A DNA stretch of 64,000 nt from Porphyrobacter sp. GTDB lineage: Bacteria; Pseudomonadota; Alphaproteobacteria; Sphingomonadales; Sphingomonadaceae. Under the pieces are notes generated by a model that saw nothing but the letters and a program-made list of their open reading frames with translations, did no database searches and was not told where the DNA came from. Below, one piece after another: positions 33,092 through 48,137 of this stretch (position 1 is its first letter; each line of letters opens with the position of its first letter). The DNA is taken from contig WGLN01000010.1 in assembly GCA_016125555.1 (NCBI GenBank), forward strand, positions 62,001 through 126,000. The letters are read 5' to 3'. The position numbers and the translations under genes were made by a program.

Positions 33092-34474
33092 TTATGCCGC
33101 TACGGCACCGCCGATCTTGTCCATCAGCGCGGCGCGCCGCTGCAGGCTGCGGGCGTTGAGGTCGCGCGCCGAATCGATGCGGGCGCAGTAGGAGGCAAGC
33201 CCGATCTGCAGGCCCACCAGCATCAGCATCACCGGCTGGTAGCCGATCCCCTGGAACAGCGCGCCGACCAGGTAGATCAGCGTGCTCATCTGCAGCGCGG
33301 CGGCGAAGGGGGCGATCCAGCGCTCCTCCTCGCCCGTCTTGCCCTTCCAGCGGCGATAGATGCGCTCCATCTGCCACAGGCCGAGCGCGTGCAGCGCCAG
33401 CCACATGAACAATCCGGGCCAGCCCTGTTCGCCGAGCAGTTCGAAGATCGAGGAGTGGAAGGCGCGGCCTTCGTCGACCACCTCCTGATAACGGATCGTG
33501 GTGGTGTTCCCGACGACCTCCTCGACCGGCATCACGTAGGAGAAGCGGTTCGAGCGATAGGCGTCGAACCCGCCGCCGAAGGGCTTTTCGGCGACGTAGT
33601 CGAGCGTCCATTCCCACACCGCCACGCGGGTCGAGGCGCTTTCGTCCTCGCCCGGGTCGGCGAGCGTCGCCATGCGCTCGTAGTAGCTGTGCGGCAGGAA
33701 GGGCAGCGCGGCAAGCCCGAGCAGCCCCGCCCCGGCGACGAACAGCACGCGCCGTCTGGTGTAGCGCAGCAGCAGCACGCCCAATGCGGCGATGCAGAGC
33801 AGGCCGGTGCGCGCCTCGGTGCCCACCGGCACCAGCAGGCAGGCGAAGGTCAGCGCCGCGGCGAATCCGGTCACCAGCCAGTGCCGGCGGAACACCGTGC
33901 CGTGGCGGGCGAGCCACCAGATCATCGGGACGAGGCCGATCGCCACCGTCGCGAGGGTCGAACTCTCGTAGACGCCGCTGTTGTCGTTGACGAAGAACTT
34001 GAGGTTCTCGTAGCCGCCGCCGCCCAGCAGGGTCTTCATCCCCGTGCCGATCACGATGGTCGCGATTGCCAGCACCAGCATCAATGCCAGCGCCTCGATG
34101 CGCGCGCGGGTGGTGAGGGTGAAGGGCAGGAAGATCGCGAAGAGCAGCGCCTTCCACACCCAGTCCCACTTGGTCGCCGCCTCGACCGGGAAATCGGCGT
34201 GCGCGGTCGTCCACCAGCACCACGCGAGCAGCGCCAGCATCAGCCCCTGCCTCAGCGAGAAGCGCGCGCCCTCCTTGCGGTCGAACACCAGCCACCCGCC
34301 GAAGGCGGCCGCGAAGGCGATCAGCGAAACCGGCAGGGTGGTGATCAGCGTGTAGCCGATCCGCTGCGGCGCGAGGATGTCGATGTAGACATAGAGCAGC
34401 ACCCACAGGAACGGGCGTTTCAGGCCGAGCAGCAGCACGGTCCCGATGAAGGCGAGGAAGGCGAGGTCGAGCAT
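33092..34474 (-). CDS. Exosortase-A-associated O-glycosylation ligase
   Basis: The 460-residue membrane protein has about ten hydrophobic segments. It matches the O-antigen-ligase-like proteins of the exosortase A system (DUF5935-type N-terminus: LKRPFLWVLLYVYIDILAPQRI). The Wzy/WaaL-type loop with DYVAEKPFGGGFDAYR and a conserved His in AFHSSIFELLGEQGW is visible. Such proteins are thought to attach polysaccharide units to sorted proteins or lipid carriers. It faces away from a glycosyltransferase of the same system. No exosortase gene or PEP-CTERM protein is in the window. Confidence 0.88.
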   Translation of the reverse strand: MLDLAFLAFIGTVLLLGLKRPFLWVLLYVYIDILAPQRIGYTLITTLPVSLIAFAAAFGGWLVFDRKEGARFSLRQGLMLALLAWCWWTTAHADFPVEAATKWDWVWKALLFAIFLPFTLTTRARIEALALMLVLAIATIVIGTGMKTLLGGGGYENLKFFVNDNSGVYESSTLATVAIGLVPMIWWLARHGTVFRRHWLVTGFAAALTFACLLVPVGTEARTGLLCIAALGVLLLRYTRRRVLFVAGAGLLGLAALPFLPHSYYERMATLADPGEDESASTRVAVWEWTLDYVAEKPFGGGFDAYRSNRFSYVMPVEEVVGNTTTIRYQEVVDEGRAFHSSIFELLGEQGWPGLFMWLALHALGLWQMERIYRRWKGKTGEEERWIAPFAAALQMSTLIYLVGALFQGIGYQPVMLMLVGLQIGLASYCARIDSARDLNARSLQRRAALMDKIGGAVAA

Positions 34475-34495
34475 GTTCGTCGCGGTGCCGCTGCG

Positions 34496-34726
34496 CTAGG
34501 TGAGCGCGGGCGGCTCCGTGTCCTGCGCGGGCGCTTCGAGCGACGCGCTGCGCACCCGCCGCGCCGCGGCACGCCCGGCGGCGCTCGCGGCCATGCGGTT
34601 TTCGGCGGTGTCCTTCTTGAGCCGGGCGAGCAGCGGGTCGATGTCGAGATCCTCGCGCAGCACCAGTCGCAGCAGCGCGATCGCCATGAGACCATGGCCG
34701 AGGCCGAGCGCGAAATGGTCGATCAT
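34496..34726 (-). CDS. Small protein upstream of the O-glycosylation ligase, unknown function
   Basis: The 76-residue protein begins MIDHFALGLGHGLMAIALLRLVLREDLDIDPLLARLKKDTAENRMAA and has a short hydrophobic N-terminal half and an Ala/Arg-rich tail. It ends 21 bp before the ligase start on the same strand, so the two are probably one operon. No family is recognised. Its start is close to that of the divergent glycosyltransferase (95 bp apart). The position makes it a candidate accessory of the exosortase-A glycan pathway. Confidence 0.6.
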   Translation of the reverse strand: MIDHFALGLGHGLMAIALLRLVLREDLDIDPLLARLKKDTAENRMAASAAGRAAARRVRSASLEAPAQDTEPPALT

Positions 34727-34820
34727 CGTGTTGCGTGCTCCAGGTGGCGGGGCCTCCGCGCAGCATTACCGCCGCGCAGTTGACGGCGCGTTAAGCACGC
34801 CCGGGCTAAGCCCGCTTGCG

Positions 34821-36092
34821 ATGACCCGCGTGCTCCACGTCCTCGACCATTCGCTGCCGCTCCACAGCGGCTACACCTTCCGCACCCGCGCAATCCTCAA
34901 GGCGCAGCAGGGCCACGGGCTGGAGGTGCGCGGGATCACCGGCCAGCGCCACAATTGCGAGGCGGCGGTCAACGCGCCTTGCGAGGAAGCCGACGGGCTC
35001 ACCTTCCATCGCACGCCCGGCCTGCCTGAGGGCCCCGCGCCCTTGCGCGAGATGGGCGAGATCGCGGCGCTGACCGCGGCGATCCAGGCGCTCGCGCGGG
35101 AATGGCGGCCGGACATCATCCATGCCCACAGCCCGGCCCTGTGCGGAGCCGCGGCGCAGCGCGCGGCGCGCGCGCTCGGCGTCCCCTTCGTCTACGAGAT
35201 CCGCGCCTTCTGGGAGGACGCGGCGGTCGGCAATCTTGCGAGCACCGAGGGCAGCCTCAAATACCGACTGACCCGAGCGCTCGAGACGCGGGTGGTGAAG
35301 CAGGCGGACGCGGTGTTCACCATCTGCCGCGGTCTCAAGGACGATCTGGTCGCCCGGGGCATTGCGCCGGGCCGGATCGGCATCATGCCCAACGGGGTCG
35401 ACCTGACGCTGTTCGGCACCCCGGTGCCGCGCGATGCGGACCTTGCCGGATCGCTCGGCATTGCCCCCGGTGCGCCGGTGATCGGCTATATCGGCAGCTT
35501 CTACGCCTACGAGGGGGTCGAGGATCTCATCGCCGCCATGCCGTTGCTGCGCCGCAGCCATCCGGATGCGCGGCTGCTGCTGGTGGGCGCGGGGCCGATG
35601 GACGCAAGCTGGCGCGCCGCCGCGGCGGCACTGCCCGAACCGCAAGCCGTGATCTTCGTCGGCCGGGTGCCGCATGGCGATGTCGAACGCTATTACTCGC
35701 TGGTCGACGTGCTCGCCTATCCGCGCAAGCGTCAGCGGCTCACCGATCTGGTCACGCCGCTGAAGCCGCTGGAGGCGATGGCGCAGCGCCGGCTGGTCGC
35801 CGCCTCGAGCGTGGGCGGGCACCGCGCACTCATCGCCGACGGCGAGACCGGCACGCTGTTCGCGCCCGACGATCCCGCCGCCTGCGCCGCGGCGCTCGGC
35901 CGGCTGCTCGCCTCGCGCAGCGGCTGGGACGCGGTGCGCGACCGCGCGCAGGCCCATGTCCGCGCCCGCCACGACTGGGCGGAGAACGCGCGCGATTATC
36001 TGTCCGTTTACCACCTTTTGCTAGCCGGGAAGCGCCCGGGCGCCGCGGGTTCCGACCGCGCCGTTGCCGGGCCTGAGCGAAAGGCGGGGTGA
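34821..36092 (+). CDS. Exosortase-A-associated GT4 glycosyltransferase
   Basis: The 423-residue protein begins TRVLHVLDHSLPLHSGYTFRTRAIL, the specific opening of the exosortase A (PEP-CTERM)-associated glycosyltransferase family. It is a two-domain GT-B enzyme: the N-terminal half contains PDIIHAHSPALCGAAA, the C-terminal half holds IGYIGSFYAYEGVEDLI and the nucleotide-sugar site LVTPLKPLEAMAQRRLVAASSVGGHRALI. It probably adds a sugar during exopolysaccharide or glycoprotein synthesis. The following gene overlaps only by reading frames, with eight bases between stop and start. Confidence 0.92.
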   Translation: MTRVLHVLDHSLPLHSGYTFRTRAILKAQQGHGLEVRGITGQRHNCEAAVNAPCEEADGLTFHRTPGLPEGPAPLREMGEIAALTAAIQALAREWRPDIIHAHSPALCGAAAQRAARALGVPFVYEIRAFWEDAAVGNLASTEGSLKYRLTRALETRVVKQADAVFTICRGLKDDLVARGIAPGRIGIMPNGVDLTLFGTPVPRDADLAGSLGIAPGAPVIGYIGSFYAYEGVEDLIAAMPLLRRSHPDARLLLVGAGPMDASWRAAAAALPEPQAVIFVGRVPHGDVERYYSLVDVLAYPRKRQRLTDLVTPLKPLEAMAQRRLVAASSVGGHRALIADGETGTLFAPDDPAACAAALGRLLASRSGWDAVRDRAQAHVRARHDWAENARDYLSVYHLLLAGKRPGAAGSDRAVAGPERKAG

Positions 36093-36099
36093 GCCGGAC

Positions 36100-36954
36100 A
36101 TGACACGCGGGCGCAGGAAAAAGGCACAGGTGCGCGAGGGCAGGCAGCCGCGGCCGCGGCTCGCCGCGCAGGGTTTTTTCGCGCCGGTGCTGGGCATCTG
36201 GGGCGCGGCGCTCGGCGCTGCGGTGATTCTCGTGCTTCCGCAGGCGAGCGCGACGGCGCTTGCCGCCGCGGCCGGCCTTGGCGGGTTGGGCGGTTTCGCG
36301 CCGCAGCTTCTCGCGTTGCTTGCCGCGCTGGTTCTCGGCGGGGCGATGTTCGCCCTGGCGCGGATCGCTGCGCGCAGGGTGCGGCCCGCGGTCGACGCGC
36401 CGTCGCTCGCGGCGGTCGCGATGCGCCGCGTGCGCACCATCGATCCGGCGACCGAACTCGGCAGCCAGCGGCTCGACGATCCGGTCGAGACGCCGCCCTT
36501 CGCGGTGCCCGCGGACGAGCCCGGTGAAGACCCGCCGGCGCCGCGCTCGCTCGATCTCGAGGAATTCGGCGCCTTGCCGGGCCGCAATGCCGTGTGGGTC
36601 GAGGAGCCGGCGGTCGCAGCGCAGGACGCCGCGCCCGCGCCGGCGCCCGCCGACGAAACGGCTCCGGCCCGCCCGCGCCCCTCCCGCCCGAGCGCCATCG
36701 AACGCCTGCGCGCCGTTCCGCCGAGCGAACTCAGCCTCATCCAGATGGTCGAACGCTTCGCCGCCGCGGTCCACGAACACCAGGCGGCCGCCGCGCGCGG
36801 CGAGCGGCGCCCCGATCCCGCCGGGCGCGAGGCGGCGCTGGCCGAGGCGCTCAAGGCGCTCGCAACACTGAGCGGCGAGATGCGCGAGGAGGCCGATGAC
36901 GAGCCGCTGCGCAAAGCGCTCGCCCGATTGCAGGAATTGCGCGGGGCGGCGTGA
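36100..36954 (+). CDS. Membrane protein of unknown function (exosortase-A neighbourhood)
   Basis: The 284-residue protein has a basic N-terminus (MTRGRRKKAQVREGRQPRPR), two membrane helices (FFAPVLGIWGAALGAAVILVLP and LLALLAALVLGGAMFALARI) and then a long cytoplasmic Ala/Pro/Glu-rich stretch. A helical C-terminal part (SELSLIQMVERFAAAVHEHQAAAARG) may dimerise. The two-helix topology with an extended tail recalls polysaccharide-chain-length or anchor proteins, but no family is recognised. It lies eight bases after the glycosyltransferase stop, so it is probably in the same operon. Confidence 0.72.
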   Translation: MTRGRRKKAQVREGRQPRPRLAAQGFFAPVLGIWGAALGAAVILVLPQASATALAAAAGLGGLGGFAPQLLALLAALVLGGAMFALARIAARRVRPAVDAPSLAAVAMRRVRTIDPATELGSQRLDDPVETPPFAVPADEPGEDPPAPRSLDLEEFGALPGRNAVWVEEPAVAAQDAAPAPAPADETAPARPRPSRPSAIERLRAVPPSELSLIQMVERFAAAVHEHQAAAARGERRPDPAGREAALAEALKALATLSGEMREEADDEPLRKALARLQELRGAA

Positions 36955-37229
36955 AGGCCGCGTGATTGTCGCGAATCCTGCAACCCGCTGCCCGGAAAGA
37001 TGCAGGCCGCGCAATCAAACTAAAGCTTGAATACCTCTGCGAGAAATTTTGCTTCGCGCAAACCCATTGCCAAACCCGCTTCCTGTCGGCATGAGGGGTC
37101 CGAAACCGGGCACGGGCGATCGCCCGCGGTCAGACGTGCCTCATGAACCTGCCGGTGAGCGCAGTATCTTCGCGAGCAATGCTGCTCGCAAGGCGCACCC
37201 GCCGGCATCTGACAGATCGGACTTGTGCC
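36955..37229. other. Region upstream of gltB with two palindromes
   Basis: The 275 bases before gltB contain a 14-bp perfect palindrome CGGGCGATCGCCCG (37113-37126). They also hold an inverted repeat GCGAGCA-N4-TGCTCGC (37172-37189), 41 bp before the gltB start. Either could be a regulator site or a leader stem. No NtrC or Lrp consensus was recognised. Confidence 0.45.
37172..37189. promoter_or_regulatory. Inverted repeat before gltB
   Basis: GCGAGCA and TGCTCGC are perfect inverse copies with a four-base centre, 41 bp upstream of the gltB start. The position and symmetry suit a repressor site or an mRNA leader stem. No regulator can be named. Confidence 0.4.
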
Positions 37230-41870
<4,641 letters not shown>

Positions 41871-41893
41871 AACTTCAGGAACGAGACTGACAG

Positions 41894-43330
41894 ATGGGCA
41901 AGGAAACCGGATTTCTCGAGCTGGATCGCCGCGAGCGCGACTATCTCGATCCCAGGGAGCGGGTGAAGAACTACCGCGAGTTCGTCGTCCAGCCGGACGA
42001 TGCGACGCTGGGCGCGCAGGCCTCGCGCTGCATGAATTGCGGCATCCCCTATTGTCACAACGGCTGTCCGGTGAACAACCTGATTCCGGACTGGAACCAC
42101 CTCGTTTACGAATCCGACTGGAAGCGTGCGCTCGACATGCTCCATTCGACCAACAATTTCCCCGAGTTCACCGGGCGCATCTGCCCCGCCCCGTGCGAGG
42201 CGGCGTGCACATTGAACATCATCGACCAGCCGGTGACCATCAAGTCGATCGAATGCGCGATCGTCGACCGCGGGTGGAAGGAAGGCTGGATCACGCCCAA
42301 GGTGCCCGCGACGAAGACCGGAAAGTCGGTCGCCGTTGTCGGTTCCGGCCCCGCAGGGCTCGCCTGCGCGCAGCAGCTGGCGCGCGCGGGCCATTCGGTC
42401 ACCGTGTTCGAGAAGAACGACCGGGTCGGCGGGTTGCTGCGTTACGGCATCCCCGACTTCAAGATGGAAAAGCACCTCATCAACCGCCGCTGCGTGCAGA
42501 TGGAGGCCGAGGGGGTGACGTTCAAAACCTCCAAGGAGGTGGGCGTCGACATCTCGTTCAAGACCCTGCAGGAAAACTATGACGCGGTGGTGCTGGCGGG
42601 CGGCGCGGAGGATGCGCGGCCGCTGTCGATCCCCGGTGCGGAGATGCCCGGCGTGCGCCTGGCGATGGAGTTCCTGACCCAGCAGAACAAGCGCGTCGCG
42701 GGTGACGACGAGCTGCGCGCCGCGCCGCGCGGCAGCCTCACCGCCACCGGCAAGCACGTGGTGGTGATCGGCGGCGGCGATACCGGGAGCGACTGTGTCG
42801 GCACCTCGAACCGGCAGGGCGCCAAGAGCGTCACCCAGCTCGAGATCATGCCCAAGCCGCCCGAGAAAGAGGACAAGGCACTGACCTGGCCCGACTGGCC
42901 GCTCAAGCTGCGCACCTCCTCGAGCCACCAGGAAGGCGTCGAGCGCGACTGGGCGGTGCTCGCCAAGCGCGTGCTCGGCGACGGGGAGACCGTGACCGGC
43001 CTCGAATGCGTGCGCGTCGAATGGCAGGGCGGGCAGATGCAGGAGATTGCGGGCAGCGAATTCACCATCCCCGCCGACCTCATCCTGCTGGCGATGGGCT
43101 TCGTCGGACCCAAGAAGGCAGGCCTCCTCGAACAGGCGGGCGTGGCGCTGAGCCCTCGTGGCAATGTCGATGCCGATACCGAAAGCTACGCCACCAGCGT
43201 GCCGGGCGTCTTCGCCTGCGGCGACATGCGGCGCGGGCAAAGCCTCGTCGTCTGGGCGATCCGCGAAGGCCGCCAGGCCGCGCGCGCGGTCGACGAGGCG
43301 CTGATGGGGGCGAGCGAACTGCCGCGGTAA
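41894..43330 (+). CDS. gltD: Glutamate synthase small subunit
   Basis: The 478-residue flavoprotein passes electrons from NADPH to the large subunit. The two N-terminal [4Fe-4S] clusters are built from [21 protein letters not shown] and [15 protein letters not shown]. The FAD site [15 protein letters not shown] is near residue 150 and the NADPH site [12 protein letters not shown] near residue 295. The C-terminal [17 protein letters not shown] completes the FAD fold. It follows gltB in the same operon and converges on murA with only 10 bp between the stops. Confidence 0.98.
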   Translation: MGKETGFLELDRRERDYLDPRERVKNYREFVVQPDDATLGAQASRCMNCGIPYCHNGCPVNNLIPDWNHLVYESDWKRALDMLHSTNNFPEFTGRICPAPCEAACTLNIIDQPVTIKSIECAIVDRGWKEGWITPKVPATKTGKSVAVVGSGPAGLACAQQLARAGHSVTVFEKNDRVGGLLRYGIPDFKMEKHLINRRCVQMEAEGVTFKTSKEVGVDISFKTLQENYDAVVLAGGAEDARPLSIPGAEMPGVRLAMEFLTQQNKRVAGDDELRAAPRGSLTATGKHVVVIGGGDTGSDCVGTSNRQGAKSVTQLEIMPKPPEKEDKALTWPDWPLKLRTSSSHQEGVERDWAVLAKRVLGDGETVTGLECVRVEWQGGQMQEIAGSEFTIPADLILLAMGFVGPKKAGLLEQAGVALSPRGNVDADTESYATSVPGVFACGDMRRGQSLVVWAIREGRQAARAVDEALMGASELPR

Positions 43331-43340
43331 GCGCGGGGCG

Positions 43341-44621
<1,281 letters not shown>

Positions 44622-44750
44622 GTTCACCGCCTTAGCGAAAAGCGCCTTTCGTGCAACTCGCCGGCGCGGATCAGCGATTGACCTGGGTTATGGCGCAAGG
44701 CACGGGGGCAAGGGACGCGGGGCCATCCCAAAGCAGCAAAGAGGGCATTC

Positions 44751-45629
44751 ATGTCTCCCAAGCCGATCCGCAAAGCCGTGTTTCCCGTCGCCGGCCTCGG
44801 CACGCGCTTCCTGCCGGCCACCAAGGTGGTGCCCAAGGAGCTCCTGCCGGTGGTCGACCGTCCGCTGATCCAGTACGCGGTGGACGAGGCGCGCGAGGCG
44901 GGGATCGAGCAGATGATCTTCGTCACCGGGCGCGGCAAGACCGGGATCGTCGAACATTTCGACATCGCCTTCGAACTCGAGCAGACCATGTCCGAACGCG
45001 GCAAGGACCTTTCCGTGCTCGAACCGACCCGCGCCACGCCGGGCGATGTCATCGCGGTGCGCCAGCAGGTGCCGCTGGGCCTCGGCCACGCGATCTGGTG
45101 CGCCCGCGCGATCGTCGGCGACGAGCCCTTCGCGATCTTCCTGCCCGACGAGCTGATGGTCGCGCGTGAAGGCGGCAGCGGCTGCATGAAGCAGATGGTC
45201 GATGCCTATAATGAAGTCGGCGGCAACCTCATTTCGGTGCTGGAGGTGCCGATGGAGCAGGTCTCCGCCTACGGCGTGATCGAGCCCGGCGAAAGCAGCG
45301 GGGCGCTGACCGAGGTGCGCGGGCTGGTCGAAAAGCCCCCCGTGGCCGAAGCGCCGTCGAACAAGATCGTCTCGGGCCGCTACATCCTCCAGCCCGAGGT
45401 GATGCGGGTGCTGGAAAACCAGGGCAAGGGTGCGGGCGGCGAGATCCAGCTGACCGACGCGATGGCGAAGATGATCGGCACCCAGCCGTTCCACGCCGTG
45501 ACCTTCGACGGCAACCGCTACGACTGTGGCAGCAAGACCGGTTTCGTCGAGGCGACGCTGGCGCTTGCGCTGGCGCGGGCCGACATGGGGGCCGAGGTGC
45601 GCAAGATCGCGCAGCGCCTGCTGGGATGA
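44751..45629 (+). CDS. galU: UTP-glucose-1-phosphate uridylyltransferase
   Basis: The 292-residue enzyme makes UDP-glucose for cell-envelope polysaccharides. The nucleotide-binding start AVFPVAGLGTRFLPATKVVPKELLPV is unmistakable, followed by the PTRATPGDVIAV and ILQPEVMRVLENQGKGAGGEIQLTDA segments. The final NRYDCGSKTGFVEATLALAL is the normal GalU end. It stands alone on the + strand. The product is needed for the glycan genes at 33092-36092, although the two loci are 8 kb apart. Confidence 0.97.
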   Translation: MSPKPIRKAVFPVAGLGTRFLPATKVVPKELLPVVDRPLIQYAVDEAREAGIEQMIFVTGRGKTGIVEHFDIAFELEQTMSERGKDLSVLEPTRATPGDVIAVRQQVPLGLGHAIWCARAIVGDEPFAIFLPDELMVAREGGSGCMKQMVDAYNEVGGNLISVLEVPMEQVSAYGVIEPGESSGALTEVRGLVEKPPVAEAPSNKIVSGRYILQPEVMRVLENQGKGAGGEIQLTDAMAKMIGTQPFHAVTFDGNRYDCGSKTGFVEATLALALARADMGAEVRKIAQRLLG

Positions 45630-45630
45630 C

Positions 45631-45660
45631 GGGAGCGGCCGCCGGGCCGCCCCCGCTCCC
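45631..45660. terminator. Hairpin between convergent galU and flotillin genes
   Basis: GGGAGCGG (45631-45638) pairs with CCGCTCCC (45653-45660). The stem lies in the 37 bp between two convergent genes and can serve both directions. No T-run follows on either strand, so it is a weak terminator candidate. Confidence 0.4.
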
Positions 45661-45666
45661 CCGGGC

Positions 45667-47397
45667 CTATTCGGCCGCTTCGTTGCTGGCGATGTCCTCG
45701 CCGTCATTGTCCTGCGCGATGGCGGGCTTGGCGGGCGCGGGAGGCGCCGCTTCGACCGCCTCTGCCGCGCCCTTGGCGAGGCCCGAGAGCGAGGAGCCGT
45801 CGAGCCCCAATTCCTTCATCAGCCCGTCGAGGACCGGCGCCTGCGCGCGGTAGGCGAGCGCGGCCGACACGGCATCGCTGGCGAGATTGCCCGAGCCGGC
45901 ACCGCCGCCCGAACCGCCCGCACCGGCATCGTTCGCCGCGCGCCCGCCATTGGTGAGCCCGTCGACCTGCACGATCTTGATCGAATCGATCGCCTCCATC
46001 GGCTTGGCGCTCTCGCGGATGACCTCGGGCAGCACCTTGAGCAGCGCCATCTTGGTCTGGAGGCTGATCTGCTCCATCGACAGGATGTTGGCGGCCTCGT
46101 TGATCGCGCGCTGACCCGCGGCTTCGACCTCGAAGCGCACCCGTGCGGCCTCGGCGCGCAGCTTTTCGGCCTCGGCCTCGCCCTCGGCCTCGCGGCGGGC
46201 GGCTTCGGCGCGGTTGAGCGCCGCGTCACGCTCGGCCTCGGCATCGACGCGGATCTTGATCGCGTCGCGCTCGGCCTGCTTGGCGGCCTCGATCAGCTCG
46301 ATCTTCTTCTGGCGCTCGGCGATCTCGCTTTCGCGCGCGGTAGCGACGCGTTCCTCGGCTTCGACCGCCTTGGCGCGGGCATCGTCGGCCTCGGCTTTGG
46401 CCTGGCTTTCCTCGCGGGACTTGTTCTGCACCGCGATCTGCTGTTCCTGCCGGGCGATCTCGAGCGCACGCTGCTGGTCGATGCGGGCTTCCTCGACAAG
46501 GCGGTCGGCCTCGATCTGCTGGGCATCGACCTGCTTCTTGGCCTCGATCCGCGCGGCATCGGCCTCGCGCTGGCGCTCGGCCTGTTCGCGGGCGATTTCC
46601 GACGTCTGCGCGGCGCGGCGCACCTCGACCTCGCGCTCCTGTTCGAGCCGGGCATATTCCTCGTCACGCGCGATCTCGAAGCTGCGCTTGTTGGCCTCGA
46701 GGTTCTTGGTCTCCATCTGGACGCGGGTGTCCTGCTCGATGTCGTTCCTGAGCTTCTTGCGCGCCTCGATCTGTTCGGTCAGCTTGGTGAGACCTTCCGC
46801 GTCGAAGGCATTGTTGGCGTTGAAGTGCTCGATCGAGGTCTGGTCGAGCCCGGTCAGCGAGACCGATTCCAGTTCCAGCCCGTTCATCGCGAGGTCGTTG
46901 GACGAGACCTGCTGCACCTTCTGCACGAAATCGGCGCGCTGTTCGTGCAGCTCGTTCATGGTCATTCCGGCCGCGACCGAGCGCAGCGCGTCGACGAACT
47001 TGCCCTCGACGAGGTCCTTCAGCGCATCGGGCTGCATGGTGCGCTGGCCGAGCGTCTGCGCGGCCATCGCGATCGCCTCGGCATCGGGGCGCACGCGGAC
47101 GTAGAACTCCGCCTTCACGTCGATCCGCAGCCGGTCCAAGGTGATCAGCGCCTCGCTGTCCTTGCGCACCACGCTCAGCACCAGCGTGTTCATGTTCACC
47201 GGCATGGTTTCGTGCAGCACCGGGAAGACCAGCGCCCCGCCGTTCATCACCACCTTTTCGCCGCCGAGGCCCGTGCGCACGAAGGCGGTTTCCTTGGTCG
47301 CGCGGCGATAGAGCGTCGTCAGGAAGGCGATGAAGATCACGAAGACGAGCAGTCCGCTCCCCCCGATGACCGCGATAGTGACCCAATCCATTTGCAT
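45667..47397 (-). CDS. Flotillin-like protein (YqiK family)
   Basis: The 576-residue protein has one N-terminal membrane helix (VTIAVIGGSGLLVFVIFIAFL), an SPFH domain (about residues 30-200, with ETMPVNMNTLVLSVVRKDSEALIT) and a very long Glu/Arg/Ala-rich coiled coil (about 200-440). A Gly/Ala-rich C-terminal tail follows. Flotillins organise membrane microdomains and oligomerise through the coiled coil. The immediately upstream gene encodes a YqiJ/NfeD-like protein with an OB domain, the usual partner, five bases away on the same strand. Confidence 0.94.
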   Translation of the reverse strand: MQMDWVTIAVIGGSGLLVFVIFIAFLTTLYRRATKETAFVRTGLGGEKVVMNGGALVFPVLHETMPVNMNTLVLSVVRKDSEALITLDRLRIDVKAEFYVRVRPDAEAIAMAAQTLGQRTMQPDALKDLVEGKFVDALRSVAAGMTMNELHEQRADFVQKVQQVSSNDLAMNGLELESVSLTGLDQTSIEHFNANNAFDAEGLTKLTEQIEARKKLRNDIEQDTRVQMETKNLEANKRSFEIARDEEYARLEQEREVEVRRAAQTSEIAREQAERQREADAARIEAKKQVDAQQIEADRLVEEARIDQQRALEIARQEQQIAVQNKSREESQAKAEADDARAKAVEAEERVATARESEIAERQKKIELIEAAKQAERDAIKIRVDAEAERDAALNRAEAARREAEGEAEAEKLRAEAARVRFEVEAAGQRAINEAANILSMEQISLQTKMALLKVLPEVIRESAKPMEAIDSIKIVQVDGLTNGGRAANDAGAGGSGGGAGSGNLASDAVSAALAYRAQAPVLDGLMKELGLDGSSLSGLAKGAAEAVEAAPPAPAKPAIAQDNDGEDIASNEAAE

Positions 47398-47402
47398 TCC
47401 CC

Positions 47403-48032
47403 TTAGGTGTCGAGCCCAAGCAGCGGGCTTTCGTAGTGTACGCCGAAGAAGGTCTGGCCTTCGCGGCGGACCAGCAGGACGGTGTCACCCGCCCGCAATT
47501 CGGTGGAAGCATCATGGGGTTCGACCATGACGAAATGCGCCTGTCCGTGAACGTCGACCACCCGCGCGCGCGCCGGTGAGCCGACCCGTGCGGTGCCGAT
47601 CTGGATCTCGGCATCGCGGCGCACCAGTTCATCGAGCGTGACCGCCGTGGTCTCGTCCCTCGGCATGATCGCGGCGAGCGGTCGCACGGTGAGCCCGTTG
47701 AACGGCAGCGCCGCCGCACCTGCCGCGAGCGCGGCCCATCCGGCGGAAAGCGGTGCGCCCAGCGTCGCGTCGAGCGCCGCCTGGCCGATCACCCCGAGCG
47801 TGCCGAAGGTGAACAGCAGGCAGGCGAGCCACACCATCACCGGCACGCGGCCCAGCCCGAGAAGGCTGGTCAGCCCTTCGCCGATGTCGCCCGCCTCGAG
47901 CCCGTCGGGCACATCGAAATCGCCCGCGCCCTCGATCGCGTCGGCGACGCCGGTGACCTGCACCACGGTAAGCACCGCCAGCGCGATGAAAGCCAGCAGG
48001 AACGGCAAGTTATGCGGCGCAAGCAGGCTCAT
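47403..48032 (-). CDS. YqiJ-like membrane protein with NfeD-type OB domain
   Basis: The 209-residue protein has three N-terminal hydrophobic stretches (LPFLLAFIALAVLTVVQVTG, VPVMVWLACLLFTFGTLGVIG, AALAAGAAALPF). A C-terminal beta-barrel (residues 140-205) with IGTARVGSPARARVVDVHG and LRAGDTVLLVRREG is the NfeD/OB-like fold. YqiJ proteins partner flotillins; NfeD domains anchor them in detergent-resistant membrane. It precedes the flotillin gene by five bases on the same strand, so the pair is one operon. Confidence 0.9.
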   Translation of the reverse strand: MSLLAPHNLPFLLAFIALAVLTVVQVTGVADAIEGAGDFDVPDGLEAGDIGEGLTSLLGLGRVPVMVWLACLLFTFGTLGVIGQAALDATLGAPLSAGWAALAAGAAALPFNGLTVRPLAAIMPRDETTAVTLDELVRRDAEIQIGTARVGSPARARVVDVHGQAHFVMVEPHDASTELRAGDTVLLVRREGQTFFGVHYESPLLGLDT

Positions 48033-48137
48033 GTCGCCCGCCCCGCAAGATCAAGGCGAAAGCAGAATCCCATGCCCGGAAATCTAGGGCAAACCGCGTT
48101 GGAACAACAGGAAAATCGGACGGACCGATGCCGATTT

